From an uncultured Amaricoccus sp. (GTDB lineage Bacteria > Pseudomonadota > Alphaproteobacteria > Rhodobacterales > Rhodobacteraceae): a stretch of DNA of 51,089 bases. The DNA lies in the NCBI RefSeq assembly GCF_937891315.1, contig NZ_CALAGI010000053.1, positions 1 through 51,089 on the forward strand. Reading direction: 5' to 3'. The notes under the pieces are model-generated. The model was not told the DNA's origin. It ran no database searches and was given only the letters and a program-made list of their open reading frames with translations. The position numbers and the translations under genes are program-made. Of the stretch, positions 40,469-50,047 are shown one piece after another (position 1 is the first letter of the stretch; each line of letters opens with the position of its first letter).

Positions 40469-43003
40469 TTGGCGATACCGGAAACAGGGCAGGCCGCGCA
40501 TCGCCAGGCGTCGATGATCTCCACCTTCGCGACCATGTTCCTCGCGGTCGCGGTGATCCTCGGCGCCGGCATCTTCGCCGACCTCGGGACCCGGGACGCG
40601 GCGCGGCGGAACCACCGCGCCGAAACCCTCTCCCGGCTCGACACCCACGCCGTCGCCATCGGCGGCGCGCTCCGCGCCGAAACCCGCGACCTCCGCGAGC
40701 TCGGCTTCGCTTTCGTCGGCCCGACCGCCGCCGGCGATCTCGCCACCGAGGACTTCGCGGCCGTGGCAAAGCCGCTGGTCGATGGCCCGAACGCGGTGCG
40801 CGGCGTCGCCGTCACCCGGGCCGGTGGGTCGAGCTTCGTCCATCCCGACACGCCGGAGATGGCCGCGCTGCTCCGCGTGCCCGACGACGCGCCGCGGGAC
40901 CGGGCCGGCACGCGCATGGCCGAGGTCGGCGGCCGGCGCATGCTCGTCCTCTGGCTGCCGCTGCGCGAGCCGCTTGCCGAAGGGGCGACCCGCGTCCTCG
41001 GCCTCGCGGCCGGGGCGGTCGATTTCACGGCGCTTCTCGCGGACGCGGGTCTGCCCAGTCTCCAGCTTGACCTCGCGATCACGGGGGTCGCGGGCGAACC
41101 CGGCGATCAGGCGATCCCGGTCAGTCGTACCGGCCGAAACGTGCTCGCCGCCGATCCGGTGACCGTGCCGCTGACGCTCCTCGACCAGAACTGGACCCTC
41201 GCCGCCGTGCCGGCCGCCGGCTGGACCAGCGGCGGCGCCGTCGTCTGGCCGATCTGGCTGCTGACGCTGGTCGCCACCCTGCTCAACGTCGGCCTCGTAC
41301 TGCGCGCCCGCCATCTCAATGACGAGCGCCAGCGCAACATCGACGCGCTGCGCGATCGCGAGACGCAGCTCGATCGTCTGTCCCGTCGGCTCGGTCTCGC
41401 GCTCGACGCATCCAAGGTTGGCGTCTGGGACTATCACATCGACAAGGGCACACTGGTCTGGGACGACCGGATGGACGAGCTCTATGCCCTGCCCGCCGAC
41501 GGTCGGACTCGCACCTACCACGACTGGAGCGGCGCGCTGCATCCCGACGATCTCGCCCGGGCCGAGGCCGAGTTCGACGAGGCGATCAATGTCACGGGGC
41601 GCTACAATTCGGACTACCGCCTGCTGCTGCCGGACCGGACGGTGCGCCACATCCGGGCGATCGGCGCGGTCTATCGCGAAGCGGACGGCACCTCCAAGAT
41701 CGTCGGCGTGAACTGGGACGTCACCGCAGACGTGCGCCGAAGCTCGGAACTCGAAGCAAAGCGCCGCGAGGCGGAAGCCGCCTCGGTGGCGAAGTCGCAA
41801 TTCCTCGCCACCATGAGCCACGAGATCCGCACACCGATGAACGGCGTGATCGGCATGCTCGACCTGCTCCTGCGAACCGATCTCGACCCGACCCAGCTCG
41901 ACCGCGCCCGCGTCGCATCGACCTCGGCCCGCCAACTGCTTTCGCTGCTGAACGACGTGCTCGACTTCTCGAAGCTCGAGGCGAACCGCGTGACGCTCGA
42001 CCGGACCGACACGGATGTCGCCGCTCTCGCGCGGGACGTGGTGGCGCTGATGTCCGCGACGGCCGAGGAGCGCCAGATCCGGCTGAACGTGCGAGTCGCG
42101 CCACGCGTCCCGCGATACCTCGTCTGCGACCCGATGCGTCTGCGCCAGGTGCTGATCAACCTCGTCGGCAACGCGGTGAAATTCACCGAAGTCGGTAGCG
42201 TCGAGGTCGAACTCGACCATGTGGCGGGCGAAACGCCCAGCCTCGAGGTCGCCGTGCGCGACAGCGGCGTCGGCATCACCGAAGAGGCCAAGGCGAACCT
42301 GTTCCAGCGTTTCGCTCAAGTTGATTCCTCCAGTACCCGCCAGCGCGGCGGCACCGGGCTGGGCCTTGCCATCAGCAAGCAGCTCGTCGAACTGATGGGC
42401 GGCGAGATCAGCGTCCAGAGTACTCCGGGCCTCGGCAGCACATTCCGTTTCGGCATTCCCGCCGAGATCGGCGCGGCGCCGCCCGAGGCGTCCGACAAAC
42501 CGGCGACCGGCCTGTGCGCCGAGACAGCCGGCGCGCGGCCCTCGCGCATCCTCGTCGCCGAGGACAATGCGACCAACCAGCAGGTGCTCGCCGCCTATCT
42601 CGCACTGGAAGGGCATGTGGCGCATATCGTCGGCGGCGGCGCCGAGGCGGTGGCCGAGGCGCAGAGTGGCGTCTTCGACCTCGTGCTGATGGATATCCAG
42701 ATGCCTGGGATGGACGGGATCACCGCCGCGCGCCGCATCCGCGCGCTCGATGGGCCGGTATCGCGGATCCCGATCATCGCGCTGACCGCGAACGCAATGG
42801 CCGGTGACAAGGAGACCTATTTCGCCGCCGGCATGACCGACTATGTCGCAAAGCCCGTGTCGGCGGCCGAACTCAGCGCCGCCATCGCGCGCGTCATCGC
42901 CCCGTCCCAGTTCACGCCCCCACCACGACCTGTTCCGGGTGGCGCGAAATTGTCGCTCGCCGTCGGCGGGCGAAGGATGGGCGCGCCGAGATCACCCTCC
43001 TGA
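40469..43003 (+). CDS. Hybrid sensor histidine kinase with PAS and receiver domains
   Basis: 844 residues. A first transmembrane helix (about 20-38), an extracytoplasmic sensor domain to about 250, and a second helix near 255-275 are followed by a PAS domain with PAC (about 305-425, DYHIDKGTLVWDDRM; RLLLPDRTVRHIRAIG), HisKA with His451 in SHEIRTPMNG, HATPase (LVGNAVKF, DSGVGI, GTGLGL) and a receiver with Asp742 in LMDIQMPGMDG and Lys in YVAKPVS. There is no HPt domain. The start is TTG after GAGGGGGAG; ATG at 40514 is an alternative. Partner and signal are unknown; no regulator gene is adjacent. Confidence 0.92.
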   Translation: MAIPETGQAAHRQASMISTFATMFLAVAVILGAGIFADLGTRDAARRNHRAETLSRLDTHAVAIGGALRAETRDLRELGFAFVGPTAAGDLATEDFAAVAKPLVDGPNAVRGVAVTRAGGSSFVHPDTPEMAALLRVPDDAPRDRAGTRMAEVGGRRMLVLWLPLREPLAEGATRVLGLAAGAVDFTALLADAGLPSLQLDLAITGVAGEPGDQAIPVSRTGRNVLAADPVTVPLTLLDQNWTLAAVPAAGWTSGGAVVWPIWLLTLVATLLNVGLVLRARHLNDERQRNIDALRDRETQLDRLSRRLGLALDASKVGVWDYHIDKGTLVWDDRMDELYALPADGRTRTYHDWSGALHPDDLARAEAEFDEAINVTGRYNSDYRLLLPDRTVRHIRAIGAVYREADGTSKIVGVNWDVTADVRRSSELEAKRREAEAASVAKSQFLATMSHEIRTPMNGVIGMLDLLLRTDLDPTQLDRARVASTSARQLLSLLNDVLDFSKLEANRVTLDRTDTDVAALARDVVALMSATAEERQIRLNVRVAPRVPRYLVCDPMRLRQVLINLVGNAVKFTEVGSVEVELDHVAGETPSLEVAVRDSGVGITEEAKANLFQRFAQVDSSSTRQRGGTGLGLAISKQLVELMGGEISVQSTPGLGSTFRFGIPAEIGAAPPEASDKPATGLCAETAGARPSRILVAEDNATNQQVLAAYLALEGHVAHIVGGGAEAVAEAQSGVFDLVLMDIQMPGMDGITAARRIRALDGPVSRIPIIALTANAMAGDKETYFAAGMTDYVAKPVSAAELSAAIARVIAPSQFTPPPRPVPGGAKLSLAVGGRRMGAPRSPS

Positions 43004-43082
43004 TCCGGTTCAGCGCGGCTCGAGAATTTGAATCCGCGCGGTTCCTGTCCACCAGACCCATTCGGGCTGATCGGACGTGGCC

Positions 43083-44033
43083 CTAGGCCCAGTCGAGGAC
43101 AGGACCGGCTGGCACGATTCCGGTGGGATTGAGCGCCTTGATCGAATAGTAGCCGCGCTTGATATGGTCGATGCTGACCGTCTCGCGCACCCCGGGCAGC
43201 GCCAGGATCCGCCGCGAGTAGGCTTCGAGCCGCGGATAGTCGGCGAGACGCCGGAGGTTGCACTTGAAGATGCCGTGATAGGCGGCGTCGAACCGGACCA
43301 GCGTCACGAACAGCCGGATGTCCGCCTCGGTGAAGCGCGCTCCGGTCAGGAAGGGCCCCGCCGCCAGCCGTTGCTCCAGCGCGTCGAGGCTGGCGAAGAC
43401 GCCCGCCACGGCCTCGTCATAGGCGATCTGGGTCGTGGCGAAGCCCGCTCGATACACACCATTGTTGAGCGTCGGATAGATCTCGGCGTTCAGCGCGTCG
43501 ATCCTGGCCCGCAGGTCGACGGGATAGAGGTCGATCTCCCCGCTCGCCAGCGCGCCGAAGCCGTCGTTCATCATGCGCAGGATATCGGCGCTTTCATTGT
43601 TGACGATGGTCCGCCGCCGCTTGTCCCAGAGCACAGGAACCGTCGCCCGGCCGGAATAGGCCGGATCGGCGCGGGTATATATCTCGTGCATATAGGTCGC
43701 GCCGTTGACCATGTCCCGGGTCGATCCCGGATAGTCACCGAAGCGCCAGCCCTGCTCGCCCAGCGCCGGCTCGACGATGGAAACCGGGATGGCTTCGTCG
43801 AGGCCCTTCAACGCGCGGCCGATCAGGGTGCGCGACGCCCAGGGGCAGATCAGCGCGACATAGAGATGATAGCGTCCGGCCTCGGCCTCGAACCCGCCGG
43901 TGCCCGTCGGACCGGGGGCGCCATCCGGCGTCACCCAGTTCCGAAAGCTCGATACCTGGCGGACAAAGCCGCCCTTCTCGTCCTTCGCCTGGACCGGATG
44001 CCAGTCGGTGGTCCATTTTCCGTCCACGAGCAC
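43083..44033 (-). CDS. Glutathionyl-hydroquinone reductase (GST xi class)
   Basis: 316 residues, family of YqjG/ECM4, which reduces glutathionyl-hydroquinones. The catalytic Cys63 is in LICPWASRTLIGRA, the CPWA motif of the class; PVLWDKRRRTIVNNESADILRM is the glutathione-binding strand-helix, and RFDAAYHGIFKCNLRRL the C-terminal domain signature. Start GTG 44033 follows GGAGG. Downstream of DoxX and probably expressed with it. Confidence 0.92.
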   Translation of the reverse strand: MLVDGKWTTDWHPVQAKDEKGGFVRQVSSFRNWVTPDGAPGPTGTGGFEAEAGRYHLYVALICPWASRTLIGRALKGLDEAIPVSIVEPALGEQGWRFGDYPGSTRDMVNGATYMHEIYTRADPAYSGRATVPVLWDKRRRTIVNNESADILRMMNDGFGALASGEIDLYPVDLRARIDALNAEIYPTLNNGVYRAGFATTQIAYDEAVAGVFASLDALEQRLAAGPFLTGARFTEADIRLFVTLVRFDAAYHGIFKCNLRRLADYPRLEAYSRRILALPGVRETVSIDHIKRGYYSIKALNPTGIVPAGPVLDWA

Positions 44034-44089
44034 GCTATTTCCTCCATCCGGGTGACGAAGAGTCCGGGCGGGCCGGACCCTTCGAGGGC

Positions 44090-44515
44090 TCAGCGCGACC
44101 GGCCAATCGCCCAGGCGCCGTCGCCGAGCAAGGCCTGAACGATCAACGCGACGGACCAGAAGGCCGGATATTCCCAGCCGCCACCGGCGTTGGAGAAGAA
44201 GAATCCGGCCGCGCCATGCACCGTCACGATCGTCCCGAGCAGCACCGGCACCAGCGCCAGCGCGACCCACCGGGTCTGATAACCGACGATCAGCGCGATG
44301 CCGCCGAGGAGTTCCATCGCGATCACGACATAGGCGAGAAAGCCCGGCAGGCCGATGCTCTGGAAGAAGCCCGCGGTGCCGGAGGGCGTGAAGACAAAGA
44401 GCTTCAGGCTCACATGTGCGAGAAAGAGCAGTCCGAGCGTCACCCGGAGCACGAATGCCGCGAGGTCGGGACGATCGAGCGCGGCGGCGCCGGGAGAATG
44501 GAAGGTGGAGGCCAT
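44090..44515 (-). CDS. DoxX family membrane protein
   Basis: 141 residues with four transmembrane segments (about 20-42, 55-78, 82-100, 115-135), including the DoxX pattern FVLRVTLGLLFLAHVSLKLF and AMELLGGIALIVGYQTR. Role in redox or quinone processes is inferred for the family. It lies between a LysR gene and a glutathionyl-hydroquinone reductase gene on the same strand, a pairing that suggests quinone or thiol stress. Confidence 0.9.
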   Translation of the reverse strand: MASTFHSPGAAALDRPDLAAFVLRVTLGLLFLAHVSLKLFVFTPSGTAGFFQSIGLPGFLAYVVIAMELLGGIALIVGYQTRWVALALVPVLLGTIVTVHGAAGFFFSNAGGGWEYPAFWSVALIVQALLGDGAWAIGRSR

Positions 44516-44585
44516 GGATGTGATCCTGTGTGGAGGACGCCGGCGGCGCCGATGACCGCACCCTGCCTCATTTCCTTCTGGATTG

Positions 44586-45530
44586 TTATTCCGTCGCTTC
44601 GCGTTTCACTGATTCCGATTCGGATATAAATCCCTCCGCCGCGAGCGGCCGAAATCGCTCGACCAGAAAATCGACCAGCACGCGCACCTTCGCCGCGAGA
44701 TGCCGCCCCGGCGGATAGAGCACATAGAGACCATATGGCTCATCGTCATAACTCGCGAACAGGCGGCGCAACCGGCCGGCGCGCAGGCTGTGCGCCACCA
44801 CGAAATCCGGAAGTTTCGCGAGGCCGAAACCCGCTTCCGCCGCGGCGAGGCTGACGGAAGCGTCGGAGAACCTCAGTCGACCGCTCACCGTGACCGAGAG
44901 TTTCGAGCCATCGGGCGCGCGGAACCGCCAGAGCGCCGGATCGCGCGGATTGGTGTCGATGACGCATTCATGGTCGGCGAGCGCGGCGGGCGTTTCCGGG
45001 ATTCCGGCCCGTTCGAGATAGGCCGGCGCACCGACCACGGCGAGCCGCACATCGGCGAGCTTGCGCGCGATCAGGCTGGCATCCGCCGGCCGCCCGACGC
45101 GGATCGCCGCGTCGAACCCCTCCTCCACCAGACTGACCACCCGGTCCGAGAAGCCGACATCGAGTTCGATCGCCGGATACAGCGCGGCGAATTCGAGCAG
45201 GATCGGCGCGAGATGACCGACGCCGAAGGTGAGCGGCGCGGTGAGGCGCAGGCGCCCCGACGGCTTGCTCATCGCCTGCTTCACCTGCGCGTCCAGGCTC
45301 TCGTATTCGGTCAGGATATCGCGGACCCGCTCGTGATAGGCACGGCCGACCTCGGTCGGCGCCAGCGCGCGCGTCGTCCGGTTGAGCAGCCGGGCACCGA
45401 GATCCTGTTCCAGCCGCGCGACCATCTTCGAGGCCTGGCCGGCGCTGGTGCCCAGTCGCTCCGCCGCGCGGGCGAAGCTGCCGAGTTCCATCACCGCCAC
45501 GAACATCCGGTCGCAATCGAGGCGATCCAT
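44586..45530 (-). CDS. LysR family transcriptional regulator
   Basis: 314 residues. N-terminal winged helix (FVAVMELGSFARAAERLGTSAGQASKMVARLE) and LysR substrate domain (about 90-300, GRLRLTAPLTFGVGHLAPIL). Unlike most LysR genes it is upstream in the same direction as the genes it likely controls (DoxX, GST), with 70 bases between. Start ATG 45530. Effector unknown. Confidence 0.93.
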   Translation of the reverse strand: MDRLDCDRMFVAVMELGSFARAAERLGTSAGQASKMVARLEQDLGARLLNRTTRALAPTEVGRAYHERVRDILTEYESLDAQVKQAMSKPSGRLRLTAPLTFGVGHLAPILLEFAALYPAIELDVGFSDRVVSLVEEGFDAAIRVGRPADASLIARKLADVRLAVVGAPAYLERAGIPETPAALADHECVIDTNPRDPALWRFRAPDGSKLSVTVSGRLRFSDASVSLAAAEAGFGLAKLPDFVVAHSLRAGRLRRLFASYDDEPYGLYVLYPPGRHLAAKVRVLVDFLVERFRPLAAEGFISESESVKREATE

Positions 45531-45854
45531 CCCGCGCTCCCCTGTCAGGCCTTGACGCGCAATTAGCCCCAATCCTTCGACGCCGACGAGTCCCTGGATG
45601 CGCGATGGCCACGCATCGCGCCTGGACCAGACCTGACAAAAGAGTGATGGGGAGCCGATCCAGCTCCCCATTCCGGATAGTCCAGCCACACGGGCGAGTT
45701 GCAGGGCTTCGCCCACCGGCGGCTCCGGGCGCGGAGTTCGCGCCGGGTCGACAGGTGCCAGAGACCCGTCCAGTATGGTTTCTTGATCTCGATCATTGGC
45801 ACGGGTGTCGCCGTCGGCACACTCGCGACCCGGAAACAAGGCAAGGAGAATCCG
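45531..45854. other. Intergenic region with inverted repeats between lysR and phasin-like gene
   Basis: 324 bases between divergent genes. It contains a perfect 9-base inverted repeat ATGGGGAGC/GCTCCCCAT (45647-45655 and 45663-45671), and GATGCG/CGCATC (45597-45602 and 45612-45617). No coding region is evident. The first repeat has no T-run and may be an operator or RNA structure. Confidence 0.5.
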
Positions 45855-46277
45855 ATGACCGACGCCCCCACGGCGACCAAAACCGTCCTGCCCACCCTGA
45901 TCGACGCCCAGCGCAAGACGACCGAGCAGTTCGGACGGCTCTGCGAGGAGGGGTTGCGGTTCGCCTCGCTGCGGACCGAGGAAAACAGCCGCGTCCTGCG
46001 CGAATTCGCCGCGAGCCACGGCCTGCCCGAACGGGTTTCGGCCTGGACAGACTATATCACCCGCGCGACCCAGCAATATACCGAGGAATTCAAGCTCCTC
46101 GCTGCGATCTGCGCGGAACCGGCCAGGGCGCTCATCGGCGAAGAGCCGGCCGTTCTGGCCGACCTCCCGCTGGCGCCCGCGCCTGCCGATCCCGAATCAG
46201 CGCTCTCGGAACCGCTCGCGGAAGAGGCCGCCCCCGTCGGGGAAGTCGCGGCGGCCGATTCCGCGCGCGAGGACTGA
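45855..46277 (+). CDS. Phasin-like small protein
   Basis: 140 residues; AAGGAGA precedes the ATG. The first 95 residues form an amphipathic helical region (IDAQRKTTEQFGRLCEEGL, EENSRVLREFAASHG, RATQQYTEEFKLLAAICAEP) resembling phasins, which coat polyhydroxyalkanoate granules; the rest is acidic, Ala/Pro/Glu-rich. No PHA gene is next to it, and the family call rests on general pattern. Confidence 0.55.
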   Translation: MTDAPTATKTVLPTLIDAQRKTTEQFGRLCEEGLRFASLRTEENSRVLREFAASHGLPERVSAWTDYITRATQQYTEEFKLLAAICAEPARALIGEEPAVLADLPLAPAPADPESALSEPLAEEAAPVGEVAAADSARED

Positions 46278-46896
46278 GCACCCGCGGCGTTGCGTTGGCC
46301 GCGAAGGGTGTCCGGCTTCGCGTCATGGCGACGCGGAAGTTCGAACCCCGCCGCGGCGAGCGGGACTTCGCCCGGACCACCGAGCCGCGCGGCACCATGT
46401 CGGGCGGCGCGGCTATCGGCCGAAGGTCGTCCGGCATGTCCAGGAAGAGGTGAGGCTGATCCGCGGCTTCATCATCGCGCGGAGGCACCGGCCGAACAGG
46501 CCTGAGGTGACGCGCGAACCGGTCGAAGAATGGGACCGGGACCGGGCCCACATCAAGTTCCCGGAGAGGATAGAAATCTTCTCAATCTCCTCCCGGATCC
46601 CGAGGCATTCCGGTCGAAGGGCCTCGTCGTGCGTCAGACCCGGCAGAGGTGGGGAGCCATGTCACCGGCCGGTCGCCCGCGGCTCAATCGCCGCCTGGTC
46701 CCTGCCCCCATGGACGCCATCGACTACGTCACCCACGAGCCCTGTCACATCCCGGAACCGCGCCGGAGCTTGCGCAAGTCAAGGCATGCGGTAGGGTGCG
46801 ACGCAATCGAACCTTGCGAGTTGATTTCCCCGGCGCGGCGAAACAGGTCGCGGCGGCCCCCGGCGGCTCATGAGCCTCGCCGCGCGGAGTGAGGCA
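46278..46896. other. Long gap without a convincing gene
   Basis: About 620 bases between the phasin-like gene and the ClC gene. Several open frames cover it on both strands, but none shows a recognisable motif or consistent codon use. It may hold decayed gene remains. The right end (GGAGTGAGG) is the ribosome-binding site of the ClC gene. Confidence 0.6.
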
Positions 46897-48249
46897 ATGG
46901 ACGACGATCTTCTCGCGCAGGGCCGCCCGGGCGACCGCCGGGGAGAGGCGCGGTTCATGGTTCTGGCCCTGCTGGCCGGGTCGATCACGGGTCTTGTCGG
47001 CCCGCTTTTCCACAAGGCGATCGACCGCGCCGTCGGGTGGCCGGACTGGCTCGCCCTCCGGCTCGACGGCTGGGCGCTGGTCTGCGCGGCGGCCGGGATC
47101 GCCATGACCGGCGCGGTGATCGCGGTCGCCATCGTCCGCGGGTTCGCGCCGGAGGCCGGGGGCAGCGGCGTGCAGGAGATCGAGGGCGCCATGGAGGGCC
47201 TGCGCGAGGTGCGCTGGCGGCGCGTCCTGCCGGTGAAATTCGTCGCCGGCGTGATCGCCATCGGCTCGGGCCTGGTGCTCGGGCGGGAGGGGCCGACGAT
47301 CCATATCGGCGCCTCGGCCTCGGCGGCGGTGGCCGAGACCTTCCGCACGAGCGAGCTGGAGCGGCGGGGGTTGCTCGCCTCGGGCGCGGCGGCGGGGCTC
47401 GCCTGCGCGTTCAACGCGCCGCTCGCCTCGGTGCTTTTCGTCATCGAGGAGACCCACAAGGAGTTCCCCTATACTTTCCGCACCTATCTCGGGGTGATCC
47501 TCGCCACGATCGCCTCGACGGTGGTGACCGAGATCATGGGCGGCACACGGCCCGACCTGCCGCTCGCGGCGAGCGCCGCGCCGCTCGTCTTCCTGCCGGC
47601 CTTCCTGCTGCTCGGGATCCTGATCGGGGTGGTCGGACGCGTGCTCAACGCCGCCATCCTCCACGCGGTCGCCTTCGCTGCCTGGAGCCAGCGGCGGCTG
47701 CCCTACGCCTATCCCGCCGTCGTGGGGGCCGCGGTCGGCGCGCTGTTCATCCTGCTGCCGCGGGCGGTGACGGGAGGCGAGGACGTGATCCCGCGGCTCG
47801 TGGCCTCGAATCCCGGGCTGACCGTGCTGCTCGGGCTCGGGGCGATCCGCTTCATCACCATGGTGGGCAGCTATTCGAGCGGCGTTCCGGGCGGGATCTT
47901 CGCACCGATCCTGTCGCTGGCGGTCTGCCTCGGCCTCGCGTTCGGAGAGGGCGCGCGCTTGCTCGCCCCGGCGGCCGGCTTCGACGCCACGGCCTTCGCC
48001 ATCGTCGCCATGGGCGCGCTCTTCACCGCATCGGTGCGGGCGCCGATCGTCGGCGTCGCCCTGACCCTGGAGCTGACCGGGTCCTACGCCCTCGCGCTGC
48101 CGCTGATGGTCGCCTGCTTCGCCGCGGACCTGACCGCGCAGTGGTGCGGCGGACGGCCGATCTACACCCAGCTTCTGGAGCGCACCCTGGCGCAGGCCGG
48201 CGTCCAGGCGCCGCCGCGCCCGCGCTCGGAAGATACGGGGCTGGCATGA
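46897..48249 (+). CDS. ClC-family chloride/proton antiporter
   Basis: 450 residues with about ten to twelve hydrophobic segments. Signature sequences are AGGSGVQEIEG (GSGIP-like motif, with V-Q), LGREGPTIHIGA holding the gating Glu131, and SGVPGGIFAP; the inner Tyr is in PIYTQLLE. Gly-Arg-Glu-Gly-Pro and the Glu gate fit the chloride/proton antiporters rather than the fluoride type. I start at ATG 46897 behind GGAGTGAGG; ATG 46870 would add nine residues but has no such site. No CBS domain. Confidence 0.92.
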   Translation: MDDDLLAQGRPGDRRGEARFMVLALLAGSITGLVGPLFHKAIDRAVGWPDWLALRLDGWALVCAAAGIAMTGAVIAVAIVRGFAPEAGGSGVQEIEGAMEGLREVRWRRVLPVKFVAGVIAIGSGLVLGREGPTIHIGASASAAVAETFRTSELERRGLLASGAAAGLACAFNAPLASVLFVIEETHKEFPYTFRTYLGVILATIASTVVTEIMGGTRPDLPLAASAAPLVFLPAFLLLGILIGVVGRVLNAAILHAVAFAAWSQRRLPYAYPAVVGAAVGALFILLPRAVTGGEDVIPRLVASNPGLTVLLGLGAIRFITMVGSYSSGVPGGIFAPILSLAVCLGLAFGEGARLLAPAAGFDATAFAIVAMGALFTASVRAPIVGVALTLELTGSYALALPLMVACFAADLTAQWCGGRPIYTQLLERTLAQAGVQAPPRPRSEDTGLA

Positions 48250-48709
48250 CGGGGGACGTCACAGGCGGCGGCGATCCTCGTATGCGCCGAGGCCGGAGCG
48301 CTCGCCCGCGGGCCGCGCGCCGCCGCCCACGCCACCGAGCGCCGAGAGCCGGAGCGCCAGCTCCGCCTGGCGGTGGCAGAGGAGCGCCGGTTGGAGTGGC
48401 GCCTGTTCCGGCTCTGGAACTTTTCACGCGAGCCGAAGGCGTTCAAACTGCGCCCGCCGCTCGATGCTCATGTCTCGCTGACCGCGATGAGCTTTCAGGC
48501 GAGTTTTCACTGAACCTCCGTCGAACACCCGCTCCGGCTGTTCGCCCCATGGCAGGGCTGCCACATCGGTCAGTTTCGTCAGGGTCACGGCGGACGCCTC
48601 GCGCTTGTAGACCAAGCGCTTGGATTCCGCCGGACCTTGACGGGGTCCCGCGCGGCCCGGCGGAATCCAGCGTGGTGGCGTCCACCTCCGGGTACCCGGG
48701 CCGATTCCG
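48250..48709. other. Gap with gene-fragment-like frames and an inverted repeat
   Basis: 460 bases between ClC and the nitronate monooxygenase. A minus-strand frame ending at 48424 (reading ...TLTKLTDVAALPWGEQPERV...) and a plus-strand frame ending near 48513 (...RRLEWRLFRLWNFSREP...) overlap; neither has a credible start, and neither is recognised. A palindrome and a 12-base inverted repeat lie at 48612-48668. Confidence 0.5.
48612..48668. repeat. Nested palindrome and 12-base inverted repeat
   Basis: CCAAGCGCTTGG (48612-48623) is a perfect palindrome, and it overlaps GGATTCCGCCGG (48622-48633), which is matched perfectly by CCGGCGGAATCC (48657-48668). The loop of 23 bases has its own GGGGTCCC core. 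No T-run; no known element recognised. Confidence 0.6.
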
Positions 48710-49777
48710 TCAGCGCGGGAGGAGCGCGCCAGCGTCCCGCGCAAGCTCCCTGGTGAGTTGCCCGGCGGAGACCGCTCGTCCGAAGCTGGCGGACTGACCG
48801 GCCCAGAGCGACATGAACTCGCCCGAGCCGGCCGGCTCGGTGGCTGCGCGAAGTGGCGCAAGGGCGCCGCCGGCCAGCGGAAAGGCCGGAGCCAGCGGGG
48901 CCATCGGTCCGACCTCGCGGACGATGCGGTTGACGAAGCCGCGCGCCGGCCGGCCGGTGAAGACGTTGGTCAGGGCGGTCTCGCGCGCATCGGCCGCCAG
49001 CAGAGCGCGCCGATGCGGCGCGGCAATCATCGACTCCGGGCAGAACAGGTAGGCCGTGCCGATCTGCGCGGCGGCGGCGCCGAGCATGAAGGCGGCGGCG
49101 ATGCCGCGGCCGTCGCCGATGCCGCCGGCGGCGATGACGGGCACCTTCACCGCGTCCGCCACCTGCGGAACGAGGGAGAAGGTACCGACCTGGGTCGCGA
49201 TGTCCTCGGTCAGGAACATGCCGCGATGTCCGCCCGCTTCCGCCCCCTGGGCGATGACGGCATCGCATCCTTCCGACTCCAGCCAGCGCGCCTCGGCCAC
49301 CGTCGTCGCGGAGGAGACGATCTTCGCGCCGGTTGCGACGACGCGGTCGAGCAGGCGCCGCTCGGGCAGGCCGAAGTGGAAGCTGACGACCTCGGGACGG
49401 AATTCCTCGACGAGACCGCAGAACGCGTCGTCGAACGGGGCACGGGACGAGGCGGGTATCGGCGCCTCCGGATCGAGGCCGAACTCCCGATAGTAGGGTT
49501 CCAGCCGGCGACGCCACGCCGCTTCCCGCCCGGGATCCATGTCGGGGGTCCGATGGCAGAAGAAGTTCATGTTGATCGGCTTGGCCGTCCTCTGGCGAAA
49601 GAGCTGCGTCTGGTCGCGGAGCTGATCCGGGCTGAGCAGCGCGCACGGCAGAGATCCGAGGCCGCCTGCCTCGGCGACCGCGACAGCCAGATCGGCGAGC
49701 CCGGCGCCGGCCATGGGTGCCTGGATGATGGGAAGCTCGATGCCGAACAGATCGAGGATTCGGCCGTCTGGCCACAT
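48710..49777 (-). CDS. Nitronate monooxygenase (2-nitropropane dioxygenase family)
   Basis: 355-residue FMN enzyme that oxidises alkyl nitronates. TIM-barrel features are PIIQAPMAGAGLADLAVAVAEAG, NMNFFCHR, AVIAQGAEAGGHRG with the active-site His, and VIAAGGIGDGRGIAAAFMLGA for phosphate binding. It stands alone in a gene-poor stretch. Natural substrate unknown; propionate-3-nitronate is typical for the class. Confidence 0.93.
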   Translation of the reverse strand: MWPDGRILDLFGIELPIIQAPMAGAGLADLAVAVAEAGGLGSLPCALLSPDQLRDQTQLFRQRTAKPINMNFFCHRTPDMDPGREAAWRRRLEPYYREFGLDPEAPIPASSRAPFDDAFCGLVEEFRPEVVSFHFGLPERRLLDRVVATGAKIVSSATTVAEARWLESEGCDAVIAQGAEAGGHRGMFLTEDIATQVGTFSLVPQVADAVKVPVIAAGGIGDGRGIAAAFMLGAAAAQIGTAYLFCPESMIAAPHRRALLAADARETALTNVFTGRPARGFVNRIVREVGPMAPLAPAFPLAGGALAPLRAATEPAGSGEFMSLWAGQSASFGRAVSAGQLTRELARDAGALLPR

Positions 49778-50047
49778 GACGCAGTCCTCCGGGTTCTCCG
49801 CCTGGTCTCACCGACGATCGCCGATTTGACGGCCATCGGAAAGCCTGTCGATGCTTCCCACGCGCGTCGGCGTTCCGCGCCCCCCGTAGCGGATCTCGTC
49901 AGGATCGACCATGACCCTGAGCTTCGCTCTGGGGCGCATCGAGCGCTGGGTGGCGGATCATGGCCGGCATGGCCGAGGAACACCTCGGGGAGCGGCGGCG
50001 GCCGGGCGGTCAGGAGCCTTGGCATGACCCGCGGAAAGGGTGGCTCG

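Noticed and set aside
46132..46551. 139-residue minus-strand frame over the phasin-like gene end
   Set aside because: Pro/Arg-rich, no recognisable motif; the opposite strand has a ribosome-binding site and helical protein.
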